Assembly (NCBI GenBank): GCA_963575675.1
Contig: CAUYUA010000281.1
Coordinates: 1 to 12,712 of the forward strand
Direction: 5' to 3'
DNA: 12,712 nucleotides
Origin: CAUYUA01 sp963575675
GTDB taxonomy: Bacteria; Pseudomonadota; Alphaproteobacteria; Azospirillales; Azospirillaceae
A program made the position numbers and the translations under genes. The notes under the pieces were generated by a model. The model was not told the DNA's origin. It searched no databases and saw only the letters and a program-made list of their open reading frames with translations. Shown piece after piece: positions 1-6,481 of the stretch (position 1 is its first letter; the number at the start of each line of letters is the position of its first letter).

Positions 1-108
1 GTGCCTCCGTCTTGTCCGGTCGTTCTGCCGGTTCCGTCCCGTGGCGGCGTGGGTTGCGGTGGCCGTCAACAGCAGAACAGACCAAAGGCATTGGCGAAGT
101 AGGCGCAT
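1..108 (-). CDS. Partial gene: N-terminus of a putative exported protein
   Basis: On the minus strand an ATG at 108 opens a frame of 36 codons that runs off the left edge. The first 21 residues look like a Sec signal peptide: a basic start (MRLLRQ), a hydrophobic core (CLWSVLLLTATAT) and a possible cleavage site after THA. A GGAG lies 8 bases upstream of the ATG. The residues after the signal are Arg-rich and use uncommon Arg codons, which is not typical coding sequence, so the frame could be wrong or shifted. A plus-strand frame ending in TAA at 138-140 competes for the same bases. The product is not recognised. Confidence 0.4.
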   Translation of the reverse strand, partial: MRLLRQCLWSVLLLTATATHAATGRNRQNDRTRRRH

Positions 109-140
109 TAGACGTTCTCCAGTGTTTGGCGGCTCTATAA
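3..140 (+). CDS. Alternative partial gene at left edge (C-terminus, competing frame)
   Basis: A plus-strand frame is open from the left edge to TAA at 138-140, giving 45 residues that end in DVLQCLAAL. Nothing in it is recognised. The argument for it is positional: a GACTGTG-type repeat in plus orientation begins 13 bases past this stop, and the other four copies in the window each follow a gene in that gene's own orientation. It cannot easily coexist with the minus-strand signal-peptide frame over the same bases. Sequence further left would decide between them. Confidence 0.25.
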   Translation, partial: ASVLSGRSAGSVPWRRGLRWPSTAEQTKGIGEVGALDVLQCLAAL

Positions 141-153
141 GATTTAAAAAAAA

Positions 154-184
154 GGCCCAAGGACTGTGTTCCTGGTCGCAGGAA
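154..184 (+). repeat. GACTGTG/GTCG repeat, copy 1
   Basis: The core reads GGACTGTGTTCCTGGTCG followed by CAGGAA. It forms a perfect hairpin, TTCCTG (169-174), loop GTCG, CAGGAA (179-184). A competing stem pairs the upstream CCAAGGA with TTCCTGG with one mismatch. It is nearly identical to the copy after pdhC. There is no long T-run after it, so it is not a classical intrinsic terminator on the plus strand. Confidence 0.7.
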
Positions 185-394
185 GATCATAAAGAATAAA
201 AAGAAGAAGAGCGAAAGCCCCTCTTAATTCGCGAATCGATCCCCCCTCTGGAATCGTTTATTTATTCGTATCGTCTCGCCACAAACGTCAACCATCCGCA
301 AAAGCGAGCCGTTGATAGAGTCTGTCCGGAAAAAAACACCCCGAAGAAAACATCAATCAGACTCTAATCGCGAGTAAGGAGAGCTTTCGCCCTT

Positions 395-423
395 AGCCCG
401 AGCGACTGGAAACCACAGTCTCT
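395..423 (-). repeat. GACTGTG/GTCG repeat, copy 5, after the GH17 gene
   Basis: On the minus strand this reads GACTGTGGTTTCCAGTCG followed by CTCGGGCT, starting 8 bases past the TAG stop of the GH17 gene and in its orientation. It is the most divergent copy. It forms a different small hairpin, GACTG, loop TGGTTTC, CAGTC. The CTAAGGG that follows is shared with the copy after pdxY, which supports common descent. The 3'-end role is inferred from position. Confidence 0.5.
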
Positions 424-431
424 AAACCCGC

Positions 432-2234
432 CTAAATTTGTCGATAAAGAGAAAAGTCAGGATTCTCGGCGGTCTCAGTTCGATCACAGACCACCGTCGC
501 TATAAGAGGAAGCGCCAAGATAACTTGGGTTGCGCTCCATAAAGTAGCCTCTGTATTGACCAAACCTTCACGCACAATCACGCCTACCGCCATTGCGATA
601 AGAGCCAAAGCCAAACGCGACTCCAGCGGACGACGTTTTGCGACCTCCAGCCAAGAACGAGCCGGAGCGGAGGTTTGCGGCGCAGAGGGAATATCGCGCT
701 CAAACAACCCTGCAAAAGCGAACGCCTCGCACAAGCGGCATCCAGAAGAACAACTCAACAGACGGAAAACGCCTAATGCGAGCACCCCGAAAGCAGGAGC
801 AGCATAAGCCGGCAAAGGAAAATCGCGATAACGACCATCAAAGATCAGCAAAGCCGACCAGATGACGGCAATCATCAACAGCACTTTCATCGCCAAGCGT
901 CCGATTCGAGCAAACCACGGATAGTCCGCAACCAAAATTATGCCATAAGCGTCGCGGGCGGGCGGCGGAGCCGTTGTCCAGAAGGAAATCGTCGCGGCAA
1001 TCATACCCGCAGAAGCAACAGTTTGCAAAGTCAACATAAAAAAGGCGAAGAAAACGTCATGGAGAAAATAAGGCAAATCAAGCGCTCTTCCCAACGCCAA
1101 GACCCATCCCGCCGCCAGCCCTTGACTAAGGATCGCCACGGCGGCAAGTCCCGTTGAAGGCAAAGGCAAACCAAACACCGCCACTCCCGCAGTCACGACG
1201 GCGGCCAAAGAAAACGAAAGCAAAAACTGTTTCCACCACGCCGGATTTTCAACAATCGGAGTTCCGAACTCGAATTTAGGCTGACGGTCTGCGTCATACA
1301 ACCCCCAACGCCCTCCAACAGTTCCTTCCTGTTTGATTTTCCATTTCTGATCAAAAGCTTCAATCAGATTATAATCAAAACCGTGATCGGCGGCGAGTCG
1401 AACGAATAAGCTGTCAAAACGAGCTTTATTAACTCGACTCGGCGTGGCGGGCCCTCTCGTGCGACCTGCCGTGGGCCACCCCGCCTCGCCGATAAGAATC
1501 GGTTTGTCGGGAAAACGATCGGAGATTTGGCGATACGCGCGGAGAATGCTGATGGTTGCTTGATTGACCCCAGAATATGCGTCTTCCCAATACGGCAAAA
1601 GATGAATGGTGACGAAATCCACTTCTCCGGCGAGGTATGGATGTTTCAACCAATTCTCCCAAACATCGGCGTAACTGACCGGTTGTCGAATCGCATTACG
1701 CACGCGCCGGAGGTATGTAGCGATTTGCTGTGGTTTCAGTTCACCCCGCAAAAGCGTTTCGTTGCCGACGATCACGCGCGTGATCACATCAGGATATGCG
1801 TTGGCCAAAGCGATTACAGATTGCACATCACGTTCGTTGTCGGTCGTAATGTTGCTGAGCCACGCGCCCATAATGACCTTTAGTCCGTATTTGCGCGCTA
1901 GAGCCGGAACATTTTCCAGTCCTTCCAAACTGGTGTAAGTGCGGACGCCGTCGGTTTGTTTGCGGATTATTTTGATGTCCTCTTCGATCTGCTCCGCAGT
2001 AGGATAGACGAGCGCCAAAGGGCTTTGATTGTTGCGGAATGGACCGAAGGACACGCTCTTGAACTTTCCTCCGGGCGGCTCTTCGACGAAGACCGAGCGG
2101 TTGGGAATTGACCACAAGACAAAGTTGATAAATCCGGCGATGATCATGCTTATAATGACCAACATTGCGCCAGAAGTCGAAATCTTCACGTCCGTCACCC
2201 ATCGACAAAGTCGTCTATCGACAAAGACGCGCAT
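432..2234 (-). CDS. Membrane-anchored GH17 beta-glucan enzyme, NdvC-like
   Basis: A 600-residue membrane protein with a periplasmic glycoside hydrolase family 17 domain. Numbered from the ATG, one membrane helix (about 23-41) is followed by the GH17 domain (about 60-330) and roughly seven C-terminal helices (about 338-582). The expected catalytic glutamates are present: VIVGNE (E159, acid/base) and ILIGEAGWP (E250, nucleophile). There is no GT2 glycosyltransferase domain, unlike Pseudomonas NdvB. The size and layout resemble Bradyrhizobium NdvC, which acts on beta-1,3/1,6-glucans, so a transglycosylase or glucan-modifying role in the periplasm is likely. I chose ATG at 2234. A TTG at 2297 would add 21 basic residues, but neither start has a clear Shine-Dalgarno. 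The gene is alone on its strand, with no glucan synthase in the window. Family call is firm; exact substrate is not. Confidence 0.88.
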   Translation of the reverse strand: MRVFVDRRLCRWVTDVKISTSGAMLVIISMIIAGFINFVLWSIPNRSVFVEEPPGGKFKSVSFGPFRNNQSPLALVYPTAEQIEEDIKIIRKQTDGVRTYTSLEGLENVPALARKYGLKVIMGAWLSNITTDNERDVQSVIALANAYPDVITRVIVGNETLLRGELKPQQIATYLRRVRNAIRQPVSYADVWENWLKHPYLAGEVDFVTIHLLPYWEDAYSGVNQATISILRAYRQISDRFPDKPILIGEAGWPTAGRTRGPATPSRVNKARFDSLFVRLAADHGFDYNLIEAFDQKWKIKQEGTVGGRWGLYDADRQPKFEFGTPIVENPAWWKQFLLSFSLAAVVTAGVAVFGLPLPSTGLAAVAILSQGLAAGWVLALGRALDLPYFLHDVFFAFFMLTLQTVASAGMIAATISFWTTAPPPARDAYGIILVADYPWFARIGRLAMKVLLMIAVIWSALLIFDGRYRDFPLPAYAAPAFGVLALGVFRLLSCSSGCRLCEAFAFAGLFERDIPSAPQTSAPARSWLEVAKRRPLESRLALALIAMAVGVIVREGLVNTEATLWSATQVILALPLIATVVCDRTETAENPDFSLYRQI

Positions 2235-2367
2235 GGTTTGCGCGGAGAAAGAATAACTACTGCGAGAGAGTCTTTTTTTTCTGGACAGGCGTCTCAAGCG
2301 AGAGATGGAGAAAATCAGAACCCGTCTAAAAGATTCATCTACAGGAACAACATAAGAAAATCCTTGG

Positions 2368-2388
2368 ATGCGTTAAAGAATGCGTTAA
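2368..2388. promoter_or_regulatory. Tandem direct repeat ATGCGTTAA, possible operator
   Basis: ATGCGTTAA occurs at 2368-2376 and again at 2380-2388, a 12-bp period, near one helical turn. Such pairs in a divergent promoter region often bind a regulator as a dimer. No regulator is identified and the role is inferred only. Confidence 0.25.
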
Positions 2389-2498
2389 GGGAGGAGGCGT
2401 TTGAGAGTGATTTTCTCCGGACAGGCTCTTGGGACAAATTATGACGATGAGCTTGAAAGTGTCAATGTCATTTTGATTGCTTTCTGATTCTTTTCTAT

Positions 2499-2530
2499 GG
2501 GAATTGTAAAGTTCCACGGGAATTGTCAAG
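2499..2530. promoter_or_regulatory. Direct repeat GGGAATTGTnAAG, possible operator
   Basis: GGGAATTGTAAAG (2499-2511) and GGGAATTGTCAAG (2518-2530) differ at one position and are spaced 19 bp apart, about 120 bp before the gene at 2650. This could be a regulator site for that gene. There is no evidence beyond the repeat and its position. Confidence 0.28.
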
Positions 2531-2649
2531 AACGTGTTGCGGCTGTTTGATTTACAGAGAATGGGATTTTGTTTACGCAAGAGAGTGTTTCTTTGGTATG
2601 CTGAGAGGGCGTCAATTGAAGGACGAATGTTAAAGGGAGTGCGGCCGCA

Positions 2650-3210
2650 ATGACGACAAATATTTCGAATTTGCCGGTGGTGACAGCCACCACGGCGATT
2701 GCGGCGGCGTCTTCTGCGACGAGCCAACGGAAAGACGGTGTTGCTCGGACGTTTATGGGGCCGGATCGTTTGGGGGCGACGGAAGCGTTGCCGGCGACAA
2801 CGCGACAAGCTCCGACGTTAAGTGGAGACGCCGTAACGGCGACAACGGCGACGCGCTGGGAGCTGGTGTCGGCAGATGTCGCTCGCGACTTTGCTCTAGA
2901 GGATCGGAAACGCAGTCGCTCTACGGGTGGAACGGAGATTGAACCGGCCTCTTTGTCGTCGGACGAAGGCGGAGCTGCGGTCTCTGCTTCGAGGACGGCG
3001 GAAGATTCGGAATCTTCGTCCAATGGCGTGTCTCGGCGTAGTCTTTGGGGGCGCCTATGGTCCGGATTGAAGTTTATGGCGCAACTGGTGTCACAAGAAA
3101 AACTTGGTCCCGGACTTCACATCGAACCGTGGAAAGCGGCGATAAACGCATACGAGAAGACGGCGGCCGGGCCTTCGCGAGGGCCGCAGGTGACAAACAT
3201 CGTGGTGTGA
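2650..3210 (+). CDS. Unrecognised 186-residue low-complexity protein
   Basis: I do not recognise this protein. The ATG follows a GGGAG 10 bases upstream. It has no signal peptide or membrane helix, so it should be soluble and cytoplasmic. Residues 1-70 are rich in Ala, Thr and Ser, and 85-128 are charged and Ser-rich (RKRSRS, EDSESSS), so most of it is probably disordered. The C-terminal part (about 129-172) looks folded: RRSLWGRLWSGLKFMAQLV could be an amphipathic helix, followed by a segment with LHIEPWKAAINAYEKTA. A GACTGTG-type repeat begins 23 bases past its stop in the same orientation, as for its neighbours, which supports this strand. A long antisense frame (2526-3023) overlaps it and is judged a compositional shadow. 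It is convergent with pdxY. Confidence 0.6.
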   Translation: MTTNISNLPVVTATTAIAAASSATSQRKDGVARTFMGPDRLGATEALPATTRQAPTLSGDAVTATTATRWELVSADVARDFALEDRKRSRSTGGTEIEPASLSSDEGGAAVSASRTAEDSESSSNGVSRRSLWGRLWSGLKFMAQLVSQEKLGPGLHIEPWKAAINAYEKTAAGPSRGPQVTNIVV

Positions 3211-3233
3211 TTTATTAATGCGCCAAGCAGATA

Positions 3234-3260
3234 CTGGAGCTGCGTTCCCGGTCGCGGGAA
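3234..3260 (+). repeat. GACTGTG/GTCG repeat, copy 2, after the 186-residue gene
   Basis: CTGGAGCTGCGTTCCCGGTCG followed by CGGGAA, in the orientation of the gene ending at 3210. It forms a perfect hairpin, TTCCCG (3245-3250), loop GTCG, CGGGAA (3255-3260). Compared with copy 1 the fifth stem pair is C-G instead of T-A, with both sides changed, so pairing is preserved. An A-run but no T-run follows. A factor-dependent terminator or RNA-stabilising element is inferred. Confidence 0.7.
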
Positions 3261-3288
3261 GCGTGTAAAAACAATTCCCTTCCCTTAG

Positions 3289-3321
3289 GTTCCCGACGAC
3301 CCAAAACACAGTCTTTGGCTC
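3289..3321 (-). repeat. GACTGTG/GTCG repeat, copy 4, after pdxY
   Basis: On the minus strand this reads GAGCCAAAGACTGTGTTTTG, then GGTCGTCGGGAAC, starting 11 bases past the pdxY stop in pdxY's orientation. CCAAA pairs perfectly with TTTGG across the GACTGTGT loop. It lies only 28 bases from copy 2 on the opposite strand, so each of the two convergent genes ends in its own copy. Confidence 0.65.
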
Positions 3322-3332
3322 CGTCTGATTTA

Positions 3333-4193
3333 TTATTGCACACGCTCGACATGAAAGGTTTTAGAGGGACAAGACAACTCATCTTGAGCTGCGATGATCT
3401 GTAATTCTCTAGTCCCTGCCCGCGCAGTGGCCTGAAAAACCGCGTAAATGGCGGACGCCGCATATCCCAACGCTTGCGCCGGCGCGCGTGTCTTAAGAAA
3501 ATGAGCCAAAAAAAGCGCCGTCACGCAATCTCCCGCGCCGTTGGGCGGTGGCGAAAGGAGAACCTTAGGCGTCGACACCAACCACGCGCCATCCGGACTA
3601 TCAAGCAACATCTCTATGGTTGCCGGCGAGGCGTCGATTCGCGAAAAACTGGTCAACAACACATATTTCGTGTTTCGATTCCGGACTTTCGCGGTTGCAA
3701 GCAAAGCTTGCTCCAAAGACGCGATAGGCCCACCGCTCAGAAACTCAAGTTCGAATTGATTGGGCGTCAAAATGTCGGCGGCGGGAGCAATAGCATCCCG
3801 CATAAAATCTGGAATTCCCGGTTGCACGAAAAAACCTTGCCCCTGATCGCCCATTACAGGATCACAGCAAAACAGAGCCCGCGAATTACAACGTCTCACT
3901 TTGGCGACGGCGTCGAGAATCACTTGACCGGTTTCTCGATCCCCCAAATATCCCGTCAACACCGCATCGCACTGCTCCAAACCACCCCGAGCCTCCACGC
4001 CGCTGATGATCGAGGCGATCTCTGAAGGACTCAGATTACGCCCAGTCCATTCGCCATAGCCGGTATGATTCGACAATTCAACGGTGTTTACTGCGATCAC
4101 TTCGAAACCCAAGCGCTGCAAAGGAAACGATGCGGCGCGGTTTCCGACATAACCCATGGCGACGTGTGATTGAATGGAAAGGATGGTTTTCAT
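3333..4193 (-). CDS. pdxY: Pyridoxal kinase PdxY
   Basis: A 286-residue ribokinase-superfamily kinase that phosphorylates pyridoxal (or pyridoxamine/pyridoxine) to give PLP in the cytoplasmic salvage pathway. It is full length for the family. The N-terminus ILSIQSHVAMGYVGNRAA and the SNHTGYGEWTG segment (41-51) match PdxY/PdxK substrate-binding regions. CDPVMGD (110-116) is the ATP/Mg-site motif. NGAGD (218-222) is the conserved anion-hole motif, with D222 as the likely catalytic base. The ATG at 4193 begins directly with the conserved MKTILSIQSH, so the start is safe although no strong Shine-Dalgarno is visible. It is divergent from the DsbA-like gene with 216 bases between them, and no other B6 genes are nearby. 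PdxY rather than PdxK is chosen from overall resemblance; true substrate preference cannot be read from sequence. Confidence 0.9.
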   Translation of the reverse strand: MKTILSIQSHVAMGYVGNRAASFPLQRLGFEVIAVNTVELSNHTGYGEWTGRNLSPSEIASIISGVEARGGLEQCDAVLTGYLGDRETGQVILDAVAKVRRCNSRALFCCDPVMGDQGQGFFVQPGIPDFMRDAIAPAADILTPNQFELEFLSGGPIASLEQALLATAKVRNRNTKYVLLTSFSRIDASPATIEMLLDSPDGAWLVSTPKVLLSPPPNGAGDCVTALFLAHFLKTRAPAQALGYAASAIYAVFQATARAGTRELQIIAAQDELSCPSKTFHVERVQ

Positions 4194-4409
4194 GGCGACT
4201 CTGTCGAGTGTAATCTCAGGCGTGTGACGCGCGGCGTTGGAACTTGGGCGAAAGGCGCTGTAGCGTAAATCCGTCAGGAAGGCAAACGATCCGCATCCGC
4301 CGCATTCCTAGGTGACTGTCGCACTTCAAACGATTAAAGAGTCTCGCTATGACGACAACCGATCTTTTCGAACGAAAATAGCGCACGGAATTGTTTTAGG
4401 AGAAGTTTC

Positions 4410-5051
4410 TTGCTTGTGATCGACGTATACGGGGACTTGATCTGTCCGTTATGTTACCTGGGCTCACAACGACTGCAAAAAGCTCTGAACGCCCGCAAGC
4501 ATGTGGCGACGCGGCATAGATGGCGTCCGTTCCGGCTTCATCCCGACGTCCCCGAAGAAGGTCTTGATCGTGACCTTTACTCGGTGATTCGTTTTGGAAC
4601 GATGGAAAAAGCGCGTCAGGTCTATGCTGCGATCGAGGACATGGCCACGCGCGATGGCGTTCAATTGAACTTATCGCAAATTCGACGTTTGCCAAACTCG
4701 TTGCAAGCGCATTGCTTAATTCTTTTCGCCGAAAGGTTTCACTGCGGCCCTGCTGCGATCCAAGAAGTGTTCGCCGCATATTTTGGACGCGGCCAAGATA
4801 TCGGTGAGATCGATGTGTTGTTGGAAGTCGCTGCGCGAATTGGTCTGGATACGGCGCGCACGCGCAGCGCTTTGGAGGGAAATGAAGAAAAAGAAAATGT
4901 CTTGCTTGCGGAAGCGCGATCAAGACAAGTAAATCTACAAGCATTGCCGTGTTGCGTTTTCAATGAGCGTTACGCTCTTGCTGGAGTGCAGGATTCTCTC
5001 TGCTACTTTCCTCTATTGGATTTGCTTCCTTCCGACCGTCTACGTTCATAG
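4410..5051 (+). CDS. DsbA-family (FrnE-like) thioredoxin-fold oxidoreductase
   Basis: A 213-residue cytoplasmic protein of the DsbA/FrnE (2-hydroxychromene-2-carboxylate isomerase-like) group. The start is TTG at 4410, supported by AGGAG 7 bases upstream; an in-frame GTG two codons later is poorly spaced. The active-site motif CPLC lies at residues 12-15, right after the first strand (VIDVYGDLI). The helical insert has the family signature LQAHCLILFAERFHCGPAA and AAYFGRGQDIGEIDVL (about 98-138). The cis-proline loop is ALPCCVFN (P180) instead of the usual V-P-T-F, putting two cysteines beside the active site. There is no signal peptide, so it is not a periplasmic DsbA. Its partner is unknown. 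It is convergent with the polyamine-binding protein gene. Confidence 0.82.
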   Translation: MLVIDVYGDLICPLCYLGSQRLQKALNARKHVATRHRWRPFRLHPDVPEEGLDRDLYSVIRFGTMEKARQVYAAIEDMATRDGVQLNLSQIRRLPNSLQAHCLILFAERFHCGPAAIQEVFAAYFGRGQDIGEIDVLLEVAARIGLDTARTRSALEGNEEKENVLLAEARSRQVNLQALPCCVFNERYALAGVQDSLCYFPLLDLLPSDRLRS

Positions 5052-5181
5052 AAGTTCGAGACTGACACATGTCGATGCATAAAAAATAAAACTCATCCTG
5101 AATTCGACTCATCTCGGACTCAAGGCGTCGCGTTTGGCGATTCGTTCGACTCGTTGAAAAACGCCGCGCTTTACCAATACA

Positions 5182-6276
5182 TTATTCTTTTCGTTGGTTT
5201 TTCTGAAGAATCTCTCGCATCTCCGACCAAAACGCTTCATGAATCGCCGTCGTTTTCGCTGAGCAGCCATGGTAAAAATGCAGCTTGGCCGAAGCGGGAA
5301 TCGCCACTTCCGGAGCCGTCAAAAGCACCGGATCTATGTATTTCTCACTGTCGCGAATCGCGTTGGCGTATCGAGTGAAATTGGTCTGCGCGGCGACGCG
5401 GCGAGCGTCCAACATAAAAGCCATGAATTTCCGCGCCAAATCCGGATGAGGCGCATTTTGCGCAACCACAATGGCGTCGGCCCAAACCAAAGCGCCTTCA
5501 CGCGGATAGATATAACGTAAAGAGGGTCTTTTCTCCCGAGCACGCAGCGCATCGCCGTTCCAAGCCATACGCACGACGGTGGTTTCAGCCAAGAGCTGCG
5601 GCAACAAAGGATCCTTCATAATAACCACAGCGCCGACAAGAGAAGAGAAAAGAACTCGGAGACGTTCCATTTGTTCGGGACGATCGGCGCAAGACGGCAA
5701 TCCAAGATAATGGAGCGCCATAGACACCGTTTCATCGGTCTCGTACAATAAACCGATTCGTCCACGCAGAGAAACCGGAGGGTTAAAAATAAGACTGAGG
5801 CTCTCCCCGTTTTCTTTAACGATGTCCTTTATGACGGCGTCGTCAACTTGAATTGCTGTGGTCCCCCAATGAAACGGAAGGCTGTATTCTCCATAGGGGT
5901 CATAATAAGGAAAACGCCACCCATCATCGATGTTTTCAAAACCGGCAAACACAGACGGCGTAACGCGCGCGATCAGCTTATCCTTTATCAACGCCTGAAT
6001 CATGTGGTTGGCCGGAAAAAAAATATCCACTCCATGGTCCGGAGAGGAGATGCGATTCAACATTTCATCATACGACTGAAAGAAATCGAGTTTAACTTCT
6101 GCGCCGGTTTGTTGTTCAAACTCGGAAATCAGGGCGGGAGAAAGGTAATCCTCCCAATTGTAAATCGATATAATTTCCTTGGCCGACGCAGCCTTAAACA
6201 CAATTGAACCACCAACCATAATTACTATGAAAATAAAAATACGAATTTTCACGCCCTCTTTTTTTATTCCAAACAT
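5182..6276 (-). CDS. PotD/PotF-like polyamine ABC transporter substrate-binding protein
   Basis: A 364-residue periplasmic solute-binding protein, probably for spermidine or putrescine. The N-terminus has a basic stretch and a hydrophobic core (about 11-30) ending in AASA, a plausible signal peptide. The mature start ISIYNWEDYLSP (36-47) is the PotD/PotF hallmark. Further family features are GVDIFFP (82-88), PFHWGTTAI (134-142), AWNGD (238-242) and REGALVWAD (259-267), the last matching the PotD Trp-x-Asp ligand site. The ATG at 6276 has GGAG 7 bases upstream. No PotA, PotB or PotC gene lies next to it, so it must serve a transporter encoded elsewhere or act as a sensor. A terminator-like hairpin lies about 105 bases upstream on the same strand. 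Confidence 0.87.
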   Translation of the reverse strand: MFGIKKEGVKIRIFIFIVIMVGGSIVFKAASAKEIISIYNWEDYLSPALISEFEQQTGAEVKLDFFQSYDEMLNRISSPDHGVDIFFPANHMIQALIKDKLIARVTPSVFAGFENIDDGWRFPYYDPYGEYSLPFHWGTTAIQVDDAVIKDIVKENGESLSLIFNPPVSLRGRIGLLYETDETVSMALHYLGLPSCADRPEQMERLRVLFSSLVGAVVIMKDPLLPQLLAETTVVRMAWNGDALRAREKRPSLRYIYPREGALVWADAIVVAQNAPHPDLARKFMAFMLDARRVAAQTNFTRYANAIRDSEKYIDPVLLTAPEVAIPASAKLHFYHGCSAKTTAIHEAFWSEMREILQKNQRKE

Positions 6277-6380
6277 AACAAAACTCCTTCATGAAACTTT
6301 TGTTATCTTTTTACACACCCTAAATTTTGGGGTTTAAAAAAGTTTAAAAACTGTACTTGCTTTCTAGCTCTTTTCGCATG

Positions 6381-6410
6381 AAAAAAAACGCCTTGCTCCA
6401 AACGGCGTTT
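6381..6410 (-). terminator. Intrinsic-terminator-like hairpin upstream of the potD-like gene
   Basis: Read on the minus strand, AAACGCC pairs perfectly with GGCGTTT across an 11-base loop (6386-6392 with 6404-6410) and is followed by a run of eight T (6381-6388, partly within the stem). This has intrinsic-terminator form. No convincing minus-strand gene ends here, so it may be a leader attenuator for the potD-like gene or the leftover terminator of a lost gene. Confidence 0.45.
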
Positions 6411-6481
6411 ATTATCATTAATCTGATGCGCCCTCGCGGCTGTTCTCGAAGAATGAACGTGCATGAATCATGTTGTATTGA

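Larger units (their letters stand above)
109..431. other. Gene-free region with two repeat copies and an inverted repeat pair
   Basis: I see no credible gene here. The region holds one GACTGTG-type repeat on the plus strand (154-184) and one on the minus strand (395-423). Inside them, 209-234 and 366-392 are imperfect inverted copies of each other (GCGAAAGC...CTC..TTA...CGCGA), about 21 of 26 positions matching by hand alignment. The transcript could therefore fold over roughly 130 bases. The segment AGAGTCTGTCCGGA at 318-331 recurs with one change, inverted, at 2416-2429. Confidence 0.6.
2235..2649. other. Divergent intergenic region with short direct repeats
   Basis: This stretch separates the minus-strand GH17 gene from the plus-strand gene at 2650, so it should carry promoters for both. 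I cannot assign convincing -35/-10 pairs. It contains two direct-repeat pairs, listed separately. It also has two related segments, TTCTGGACAGGCGTCT (2279-2294) and TTCTCCGGACAGGCTCT (2413-2429), which match a third inverted copy at 318-331. A 68-codon plus-strand frame from a TTG at 2238 is open here but has no supporting ribosome site or recognisable product. Confidence 0.55.

Noticed and set aside
154..184. CRISPR-like reading of the dispersed repeats
   Set aside because: Copies are kilobases apart, on both strands and tied to gene ends, with no regular spacers and no cas genes.
2238..2444. 68-codon plus-strand frame from a TTG
   Set aside because: No ribosome site, no homology recognised, and it lies in the upstream region of the GH17 gene. 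The tail is mildly protein-like, so it is noted here only.
2335..2808. 157-codon Arg-rich minus-strand frame
   Set aside because: Arg and Ser runs with no domain, spanning an intergenic region and part of the plus-strand gene; typical out-of-frame translation.
2526..3023. 165-codon minus-strand frame antisense to the gene at 2650
   Set aside because: It overlaps the plus-strand gene that has a ribosome site and 3' repeat. Its Ala/Ser/Val-rich product mirrors the Ala/Thr/Ser codons of the sense frame, as expected of a shadow.
5052..5181. Possible tRNA or small RNA from TTCGACTC-like segments
   Set aside because: The TTCGACTC segments resemble part of a T-loop, but no acceptor stem, anticodon arm or CCA-proximal pairing can be built around them.
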